In this document: positions 6,023 to 10,453 of the stretch, in pieces
Position numbering within the stretch: position 1 is the first letter of the stretch
Layout of the letters: each line of letters begins with the position of its first letter
DNA from: an uncultured Rikenellaceae bacterium
GTDB lineage: Bacteria > Bacteroidota > Bacteroidia > Bacteroidales > Rikenellaceae
Length of the DNA: 10,453 bases
Assembly (NCBI GenBank): GCA_947054185.1
Contig: CAMRVW010000075.1
Coordinates: forward strand, 1 to 10,453
Direction of reading: 5' to 3'
The notes under the pieces: model-generated
Databases searched by the model: none
Seen by the model: the letters and a program-made list of their open reading frames with translations, nothing else
Told to the model about the DNA's origin: nothing
Made by a program: the position numbers and the translations under genes

Positions 6023-7097
6023 GTCCGTTGTTGTTAATCATGTCCACCCATGTGCGTATGTCTTGCTCGCGGTTGCGGCGGCATATAAGCAGGGAGTCGC
6101 CGCCATCGACCACGATATACCCATCCAGTCCGTCTATTATGGCCTTCTTGCCGTCGGATAGCTTTATGACAGACTTTTTTACGTCGCTCAAAAGCATGGT
6201 CGACAGCTCTTTATTGCCGGTGACGTTGTCGCTGTCGTCTTTCTCGGCCATTGCGTAAAGCGACCCCCAGGTGCCTATGTCAGACCAGCCTAAGTCGGCC
6301 TGACGCACGTAAACGTTGTCGGCATGCTCCATGATGCCGTAATCTATCGATATGTTGGGACACTCGGAATAGATGGAGTTGATATAGGTCTGCTCCTCGT
6401 CGGTGGAATAGAGGTCGGCGCCGTTGGCAAAGAGAGTCTCTATCTCGGGTTGGTGTTTTTCGAAGGCGTCGACTATTGCAGATATGCTCCAGACGAAAAT
6501 GCCTGAGTTCCAAAGAAATTCACCCGTTGATACGAACACTTTGGCCATCTCGAGGTTGGGCTTTTCGGTGAAGAGCTTAACCTTGTGTATGGCGTTGTCG
6601 CGCACCGATTCGCCCTTTTGTATGTAACCGTAACCTGTCTCGGGGCGTGTGGGCGTCACTCCTATGGTCATCAGCACGTTGTTGCAGGCGGCAAAGCCCA
6701 TGGCGTCGTCGATCACACGCTCGAACTCTTCATGCTTGAGTATCAGGTGGTCGGCGGGTGCGAAAACAACGGTGGCGGCGGGGTTGACCGACGCGATGCG
6801 ATGCACGGCATAGGCTATGCAGGGCGCGGTGTTACGCCTCATAGGCTCGCAGAGCACCTGATTTTCGTTAAGCTCGGGCAGCTGCTCCAGCACTATAGAC
6901 TTGTATCGCTCGTTGGTGACCACCAGAAAATTTTCACGCGGTATGATGCCGGTAAAGCGGTCGAAGGTCAGTTGAATGAATGTGCGGCCGACACCCACCA
7001 CGTCGACGAACTGTTTGGGACGCTCCTCACGGCTCAGCGGCCAGAAACGGCTGCCGATGCCGCCCGCCATAATCACGCAATATCTGTTGTTGTCCAT
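6012..7097 (-). CDS. manC: Mannose-1-phosphate guanylyltransferase
   Basis: The enzyme makes GDP-mannose from mannose 1-phosphate and GTP in the cytoplasm. Measured from the ATG at 7097 it has 361 residues: the nucleotidyltransferase domain only, without the fused isomerase of long ManC proteins. Motifs are VIMAGGIGSRFWPLSREERPKQF (residues 8-30, split here as the GxGxRxxP and RPK signature), EPMRRNTAPCIAYA (84-97), FAPADHLI (112-119), FTEKPN (176-181), WNSGIFVW (196-203) and LGWSDIGTWGSLY (269-281). An ATG at 7103 and a TTG at 7118 are in frame, but the promoter's -7 box covers 7116-7123, so the transcript probably starts after it and only the ATGs at 7103 or 7097 can be used. GDP-mannose also feeds GDP-fucose synthesis and polyprenyl-phosphate mannose. 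The gene overlaps the cyclotransferase start by 11 bp. Confidence 0.92.
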   Translation of the reverse strand: MDNNRYCVIMAGGIGSRFWPLSREERPKQFVDVVGVGRTFIQLTFDRFTGIIPRENFLVVTNERYKSIVLEQLPELNENQVLCEPMRRNTAPCIAYAVHRIASVNPAATVVFAPADHLILKHEEFERVIDDAMGFAACNNVLMTIGVTPTRPETGYGYIQKGESVRDNAIHKVKLFTEKPNLEMAKVFVSTGEFLWNSGIFVWSISAIVDAFEKHQPEIETLFANGADLYSTDEEQTYINSIYSECPNISIDYGIMEHADNVYVRQADLGWSDIGTWGSLYAMAEKDDSDNVTGNKELSTMLLSDVKKSVIKLSDGKKAIIDGLDGYIVVDGGDSLLICRRNREQDIRTWVDMINNNGHEK

Positions 7098-7115
7098 GGG
7101 CATGAAGATTATTTG

Positions 7116-7147
7116 CAAAGATAGGCTTTAGAACCAAGAAAAACAAA
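7116..7147 (-). promoter_or_regulatory. Promoter of the manC-cyclotransferase operon
   Basis: On the minus strand, TTTG (7147-7144), a 20-nt spacer and TATCTTTG (7123-7116) match the Bacteroidetes promoter consensus at both boxes. The start of transcription is expected near 7108-7111, so the leader before the ATG at 7103 or 7097 is only about 5-14 nt. No strong Shine-Dalgarno sequence fits in that space. Confidence 0.75.
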
Positions 7148-7157
7148 AAGAACGCAA

Positions 7158-7215
7158 AATATCCTTTGATCGACGGGGCCGTACGCACTTGCCGGTCTGT
7201 CGGTCAAAGGATATT
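7158..7215. terminator. Long hairpin between the FHA gene and the manC promoter
   Basis: Arms 7158-7174 and 7199-7215 form a 17-bp stem with one G-T pair and a 24-nt loop. The outer stem reads AATATCCTTTGA paired with TCAAAGGATATT. It lies 20 nt past the stop of the FHA gene (minus strand) and about 10 nt upstream of the manC -33 box. On the minus strand only a short TTT follows the stem, with a longer T run about 10 nt further on, so termination is plausible but the shape is unusual. A protein-binding site or structural element is the alternative. Confidence 0.5.
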
Positions 7216-7234
7216 GTAACAATGAAGCCCCTTT

Positions 7235-7834
7235 TTACTTGTCTAACGAGGCGAGCATGCTGACTATCACCAGGAACATCAGGTATAGGAATATGCCCAC
7301 GCATGAGGCGCCGACTCCCCACCAGGTCCACTTACGCGCATTTTTGGCGGCGGTCTCGGCACCGGCATAGTCGCCCATTGCCCAAAGCGAGTCGACCTTG
7401 TTGGCCTGTATTATGGCTGCTATGCCGAAGGGCAGGCAACACATCACGGTCGACAATATGGCGCCCACCAGATAGTTGTCGGGCTTGGGCCTGTAAGGGT
7501 TTTGTCCGTAAGGCTGTTGTGCGTATGCCGAAGGCTGCCGTGGAGCGTATTGCGGCTGAGCGACGTATGGCTGTGACGGCTGTTGGGGGGTGAAATAGTT
7601 TTGCCATTGCAGGCTGACGTTGCCCACTTTAAGGGTGTCGAACATAGGGTTTAACGTGGCTGTGCCGAATATGCGCACATCGTTTACGAAGGTGCCCGAC
7701 GCCGAGTTCAAGTCTTCAAGTGTGTATTTGCCGTCGTCGTGCAACGTGATGCGGCAATGGCGCTCGGATATCGAAAGGTCGTCTATGACAACGTTGTTCT
7801 CTTGAGGAAGCCTCCCTATTGTGATCGTCTGCAT
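7235..7834 (-). CDS. FHA domain fused to CD225/dispanin-like membrane domain
   Basis: The 199-residue protein begins at the ATG at 7834 (MQTITIGR); a longer frame to 7912 would run across the likely promoter. Residues 1-80 are a forkhead-associated domain: G7-R8, the phosphopeptide-binding S23-E-R25-H26, and LEDLNSASGTFVN (39-51). These are the residues that bind phosphothreonine in FHA proteins, so binding looks intact. Residues 82-118 are a Pro/Gln/Tyr-rich linker. Residues 119-190 resemble CD225/dispanin domains, with a first helix containing CCLPFGIAAI (132-141) and the typical loop KVDSLWAMGDYAGAETAAKNARKW (146-169, cited in parts: VDSLWAMGDYAGA, then AKNARKW), followed by a second hydrophobic helix. 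It is probably an inner-membrane protein with a cytoplasmic FHA domain. Function unknown; no kinase or phosphatase gene lies in the window. Confidence 0.87.
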   Translation of the reverse strand: MQTITIGRLPQENNVVIDDLSISERHCRITLHDDGKYTLEDLNSASGTFVNDVRIFGTATLNPMFDTLKVGNVSLQWQNYFTPQQPSQPYVAQPQYAPRQPSAYAQQPYGQNPYRPKPDNYLVGAILSTVMCCLPFGIAAIIQANKVDSLWAMGDYAGAETAAKNARKWTWWGVGASCVGIFLYLMFLVIVSMLASLDK

Positions 7835-7839
7835 GGTGT

Positions 7840-7870
7840 GAAAATTAAATCGGTTTGTTTCTTTGGCAAA
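7840..7870 (-). promoter_or_regulatory. Possible promoter of the FHA-CD225 gene, near-leaderless
   Basis: On the minus strand, TTTG (7870-7867), a 19-nt spacer and TAATTTTC (7847-7840) match the consensus except for the last base of the -7 box. The box ends only 5 nt before the ATG at 7834, so a transcript from it would be nearly or fully leaderless. Confidence 0.4.
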
Positions 7871-8184
7871 GTTTGTCAAAAAACTCGGCATCTGCAAATG
7901 TTTTTGTGTCAAAAGGGTGGCAGCGGCTTATGATGATTGATTTTGCGGATGTAATGTATTTATATTCAGGTGCGTCCTGCTGTGGTCGGCACAGGTGTCG
8001 GGTGCTGAAGTTTTGTCGGGGAGTATTTTTTCGTGTCGAAAGAGTTGGTATGGTTGGTGTCTTAGGGGTAATGGGTTGATATTCAGATATGTTTGTGCTT
8101 GTTTTGACGGTCCGGGTGTTTGGCTTGCGGTGTCGTCAGGTTGCATGGCAGATATCTTGCAGGGTGATTGGGCGGTTAAGACGC
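7871..8184. other. Gene-free stretch between diverging genes
   Basis: I see no supportable gene here. Open frames on both strands have no recognisable domains and unconvincing composition. Two short similar segments occur, near 7952-7975 and 8069-8092, each with TAATG followed closely by ATATTCAG and a T-rich tail, about 117 bp apart. They may be remnants of a duplication. The interval leads directly into the promoter-repeat array. Confidence 0.4.
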
Positions 8185-8214
8185 TTGTTTTTATGTTATT
8201 ATTTCGTATCTTTG
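8185..8214 (+). promoter_or_regulatory. Array promoter 1
   Basis: TTG at 8185-8187, a 19-nt spacer and TATCTTTG at 8207-8214. This is the outermost of four stacked promoters facing the gene at 8531. Its upstream box is in non-repeat sequence, unlike the other three. Confidence 0.55.
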
Positions 8215-8257
8215 ACCTGTCGGTCTTAGATACTCCGCCTCGGTCAACCAAATAAAA

Positions 8258-8289
8258 TTTGTTTGCCTCTCGGCTTATTCGTATCTTTG
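8258..8289 (+). promoter_or_regulatory. Array promoter 2
   Basis: TTTG at 8258-8261, a 20-nt spacer and TATCTTTG at 8282-8289: an exact consensus match. The TTTG lies in the right arm of the preceding palindrome. A transcript from here would carry the 8316-8344 hairpin near its 5' end. Confidence 0.65.
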
Positions 8290-8332
8290 ACCTGTCGGCT
8301 TAGATACTCACGCTCGGCAAAATGCAAGTAAA

Positions 8333-8364
8333 CTTGCTTTTGCCCTCGCTTATTTGTATCTTTG
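8333..8364 (+). promoter_or_regulatory. Array promoter 3
   Basis: CTTG at 8333-8336, a 20-nt spacer and TATCTTTG at 8357-8364. The arrangement is almost the same as that of the promoter at 95-125, with the upstream box in the right arm of the same palindrome. Confidence 0.65.
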
Positions 8365-8405
8365 GCTGTCGCCTTAGATACTCCGCCTCGGACAAACAAA
8401 TAAAA

Positions 8406-8437
8406 TTTGCTTGCCTCTCGGCTTATTCGTATCTTTG
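8406..8437 (+). promoter_or_regulatory. Array promoter 4, proximal promoter of the barrel-protein gene
   Basis: TTTG at 8406-8409, a 20-nt spacer and TATCTTTG at 8430-8437, an exact consensus match. Transcription should begin near 8443-8446, giving a leader of about 85-90 nt before the ATG at 8531. It is the closest promoter to the gene. Confidence 0.7.
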
Positions 8438-8530
8438 CCTTGTGTTATCTTATCGGTCGGGCGTTTTTGATCTCCTCCGTGAGGGCAAATCGGCAGATAT
8501 TGTTTGTGTGCCGTGTTTTGCGGTGATTTG

Positions 8531-10018
8531 ATGAAGATGAGAAAAGTAATTTTTGTGTTGCTTTCGGTCATGTTTTGTGTGACGGCAACGGGGCAGGGGG
8601 TCAGTTATTCCGGCTTCGATGTGGTCTATCTCAAAAATGGCTCGGTCTTAAAGGGGCGTATCGTTGAGATGGTTCCCTCTCGCAGTGTCACCATAGCCAC
8701 CCCCGACGGCAGCGTTGTCTATTGCGATCTGGCCGATGTGTCGCGTTTTGCCCGCGAGTCAAAGCCGGGTGGACGCATGGGCAAGCAAGAGAAACGGCAG
8801 GTCAAGAAATGTTTGCAGACATGGGTGAGGTATAATAACGGCAATGTGAATACGCTTCCCGATGTATATGTCATGAAAGGGCAAGAGCCTGAAAATAGCT
8901 CTTATCGTCCGCCCGTTGTGTACAACGGGCAATCTGCCGCCGGTCAGCCGGCCGGCACGGAGAAATCAGACGGAGGGCAACAATCGGTGCGTCCCGTGCA
9001 ACCGTCACGCCCTGTGCAGACGACACCGTCCAAGCAGTATGGTCTTATACGTCAACCCGGCTTGCAGACATCGTCTAAGAGTGGCTCAAGCGGCCGTACC
9101 GGCTCTAAGGCCGTCTCAAAGCAGCCCGCAGCAAGCTCCGCTCCCAAATCGTACGGCTATATGGTGCGACAAGATCGTACGACGGCCTCCAAACCGTCGA
9201 CACCGTCACTTGAGAGCAATGCCGCGACGGTGCGTCCGCCCGAGCGTACAACTCAAGGCCGCACGGAAGAGTCCGATAGGTATGAGGTGACACCATATCG
9301 CAGTCCGGTGCCTTATGGCGAATATCGTCCGTCTCAACATACCGGCACTGCCGGCAAGTCAAAGCAGGCGAAAAAAACTGCTCCGACAAAGAGTTACGAT
9401 ACCCGCAAAAGTGCCACGACCTCATCGCAGCGTCCCGCTGTGCAGTATGGTCAGACACAGCGTCCGCAGACCACTGTGGTAAAACGCGACACAGACAAGC
9501 CTAAACCTGCCAACACATCCGGCGGTTACGAGGGCAGGGCCGATATATCATACGGTCGAAGCGTGATGGGCAATACATTCAACGTGGCGGCCGTAAACCT
9601 TACGAACGGTTATCGTTTCAACCCCTATTTTTACCTGGGTGCCGGGGTGGGTATTCGCAGCTATCACTATCAGCAAAATATCATATATTCACCCACTTAC
9701 GGCGACTTTAAATTTGTCAACGAGTTTGTCGTGCCTGTTTTTGCCACTGTCAGCGTCGATTTCACCAAGACGCGTCTGGTGCCTTTCTTGTCGGTGAATG
9801 CCGGTTATGGCATACCGTTAGGTGGCGACGAGATGGGGGGTGTGACCGTTGCGCCATCTCTCGGCGTGGCATACAGGCTGAAGAAAAAGGTGAAACTTTC
9901 GTTGAGCGCCGTTTACATGCTCGACAGATGTAACCTTAACGATGGTATGTTAGATCCGGAGTTGTACCGAACAGGATTTTCAGGTTCGGTCAGTGTGAGG
10001 TTTGGGGTCAGATTTTAG
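8531..10018 (+). CDS. Exported protein: small N-terminal domain, low-complexity linker, C-terminal outer-membrane beta-barrel
   Basis: The ATG at 8531 gives 495 residues with an ordinary signal peptide (MKMRKVIFVLLSV); an upstream frame to 8504 would add nine residues before it. The best cleavage site is ATG|Q22, placing glutamine at the mature N-terminus as the Bacteroidetes Q-rule expects. Residues 29-75 (DVVYLKNGSVLKGRIVEMVP and onward) are a small beta domain seen in many Bacteroidetes surface proteins. Residues 120-330 are a Ser/Thr/Pro/Gln/Lys-rich linker with recurring short motifs such as KSYGYMVRQ, KQYGLIRQ and VQYGQTQ. Residues 332-495 show alternating hydrophobic strands (for example YLGAGVGIRSYHY and PFLSVNAGYGIPLG) and end in VRFGVRF, a typical barrel C-terminus, probably of eight strands. 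No family name is certain. Four stacked promoters precede it. Confidence 0.85.
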   Translation: MKMRKVIFVLLSVMFCVTATGQGVSYSGFDVVYLKNGSVLKGRIVEMVPSRSVTIATPDGSVVYCDLADVSRFARESKPGGRMGKQEKRQVKKCLQTWVRYNNGNVNTLPDVYVMKGQEPENSSYRPPVVYNGQSAAGQPAGTEKSDGGQQSVRPVQPSRPVQTTPSKQYGLIRQPGLQTSSKSGSSGRTGSKAVSKQPAASSAPKSYGYMVRQDRTTASKPSTPSLESNAATVRPPERTTQGRTEESDRYEVTPYRSPVPYGEYRPSQHTGTAGKSKQAKKTAPTKSYDTRKSATTSSQRPAVQYGQTQRPQTTVVKRDTDKPKPANTSGGYEGRADISYGRSVMGNTFNVAAVNLTNGYRFNPYFYLGAGVGIRSYHYQQNIIYSPTYGDFKFVNEFVVPVFATVSVDFTKTRLVPFLSVNAGYGIPLGGDEMGGVTVAPSLGVAYRLKKKVKLSLSAVYMLDRCNLNDGMLDPELYRTGFSGSVSVRFGVRF

Positions 10019-10161
10019 TTGTGAGCAAAAAGGGGACGACAGAGTTTGTGTCATGGTTTGCAGGCTTGGTTCCAATATGCTGTCTATGCTTGTTTAGTTA
10101 GGGTAATGTGCTGAAAATTAGATTGTAAATATAAAAATGTACATATTTTTACGATTGATTG
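10019..10161. other. Intergenic stretch with AT-rich inverted repeat
   Basis: No gene is seen between the barrel-protein gene and the tRNA promoter. An AT-only stem, TAAAAAT (10132-10138) and ATTTTTA (10145-10151), has a 6-nt loop. It lacks a GC core, so it is a poor terminator candidate. No better terminator for the upstream gene is visible. Confidence 0.35.
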
Positions 10162-10192
10162 TTGGTAAATTGGGAAAAATGTAATACCTTTG
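10162..10192 (+). promoter_or_regulatory. Promoter of the tRNA-Gly cluster
   Basis: TTG at 10162-10164, a 20-nt spacer and TACCTTTG at 10185-10192 fit the Bacteroidetes promoter. The first tRNA begins 30 nt after the box. No other promoter is seen between the tRNA copies, so they are probably one transcript. Confidence 0.65.
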
Positions 10193-10222
10193 TCACGCAA
10201 TTAGAAATAGAAGCGTTTTAAC

Positions 10223-10295
10223 GCGGAAATAGCTCAGTTGGTAGAGCACAACCTTGCCAAGGTTGGGGGCGCGAGTTCGAGTCTCGTTTTCCGCT
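10223..10295 (+). tRNA. tRNA-Gly(GCC), copy 1
   Basis: A complete 73-nt cloverleaf. The acceptor arm GCGGAAA pairs with TTTCCGC (10288-10294), with T as the discriminator base. The anticodon stem CAACC/GGTTG encloses TTGCCAA, giving anticodon GCC for glycine. The T arm is GCGAG-TTCGAGT-CTCGT. The 3' CCA is not encoded. It differs from copy 2 at one base in the variable loop (G10269 here, T10362 there). Confidence 0.96.
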
Positions 10296-10315
10296 CTCGG
10301 TTACACAATTTCTTT

Positions 10316-10388
10316 GCGGAAATAGCTCAGTTGGTAGAGCACAACCTTGCCAAGGTTGGGGTCGCGAGTTCGAGTCTCGTTTTCCGCT
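10316..10388 (+). tRNA. tRNA-Gly(GCC), copy 2
   Basis: Identical to copy 1 except for T at 10362 in the variable loop. It starts exactly 93 bp after copy 1, separated by a 20-nt spacer that is repeated unchanged after this copy. Anticodon GCC; no encoded CCA. Confidence 0.96.
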
Positions 10389-10408
10389 CTCGGTTACACA
10401 ATTTCTTT

Positions 10409-10453
10409 GCGGAAATAGCTCAGTTGGTAGAGCACAACCTTGCCAAGGTTGGG
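10409..10453 (+). tRNA. tRNA-Gly(GCC), copy 3, cut by window end
   Basis: The first 45 nt match copies 1 and 2 exactly, up to the anticodon stem and the start of the variable loop. The spacing from copy 2 is again 93 bp. The variable-loop base that differs between copies 1 and 2 lies just beyond the edge. Confidence 0.93.

Larger units (their letters stand above)
8185..8437 (+). repeat. Tandem array of palindromic, promoter-bearing repeat units (73-75 bp)
   Basis: TATCTTTG boxes occur at 8207, 8282, 8357 and 8430, spaced 75, 75 and 73 bp. Between boxes the units share GTCGG..TTAGATACTC, then GCCTCGG or GCTCGG, a palindrome, and CTCGGCTTATTCG. Two palindrome versions alternate: GGCAAAA-GCAAGT/ACTTGC-TTTTGCC at 8316-8344 (perfect apart from one unpaired T), and CAA-CAAAT/ATTTG-TTG types at 8242-8267 and 8391-8414. 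A second inverted repeat, GTATCT...AGATAC, spans each of the first three boxes (8206-8233, 8281-8307, 8356-8381). The last unit is cut off after its box. The array lies upstream of the gene at 8531 and is related to the single copy at 42-125. Confidence 0.85.

Noticed and set aside
7928..8251. Minus-strand open frame of 107 codons with repeated LNIN motifs
   Set aside because: It has no recognisable domain, begins inside the promoter-repeat array, and its internal similarity is explained by a weak DNA duplication.

Overview
The window looks like a chromosomal segment of a Bacteroidales bacterium, possibly Muribaculaceae or a relative, with roughly even base composition. Support comes from repeated Bacteroidetes-type promoters (a TTG/TTTG box, 19-20 nt, then TAnnTTTG), weak Shine-Dalgarno signals, lipoproteins with short lipoboxes, and a Bacteroidetes-style outer-membrane protein whose predicted signal-peptidase site lies directly before a glutamine. 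The family is a guess; the phylum is well supported.

Layout. (1) Bases 42-3571, plus strand: a promoter embedded in a palindromic repeat drives four tightly packed genes. These encode a GT87-type membrane glycosyltransferase, a GT2 polyprenyl-phosphate glycosyltransferase, a NodB-type polysaccharide deacetylase and a GtrA-type small membrane flippase. Together they have the same set of activities as the Arn and Flm/Nax lipid A amino-sugar pathways, but with different protein families for the flippase and final transferase. (2) Bases 3600-3868: degenerate roughly 29-bp repeats, then a perfect 18-bp bidirectional terminator between converging transcription units. (3) Bases 3882-7834, minus strand: a thioredoxin-fold lipoprotein that has lost its second active-site cysteine; a glutaminyl-peptide cyclotransferase lipoprotein whose start overlaps the end of a mannose-1-phosphate guanylyltransferase gene; and an FHA-CD225 membrane protein. 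(4) Bases 7871-8437: a gene-free stretch ending in four promoter-bearing repeat units spaced 73-75 bp apart. (5) Bases 8531-10018, plus strand: an exported protein with an N-terminal small domain, a long low-complexity linker and a C-terminal beta-barrel. (6) Bases 10162-10453: a promoter followed by tandem tRNA-Gly(GCC) genes on a 93-bp period, the third cut by the window edge.

How it fits together. Much of the window concerns the cell envelope. The first operon probably builds a lipid-linked sugar, trims an acyl group from it, flips it and attaches it to an extracytoplasmic acceptor. ManC supplies GDP-mannose. The cyclotransferase probably caps N-terminal glutamines of exported proteins, and the barrel protein at 8531 is a plausible substrate. 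The most interesting points are the Arn-like four-gene pathway, the promoter-carrying palindromic repeat (array plus a single copy upstream of the operon), and the FHA-CD225 fusion.
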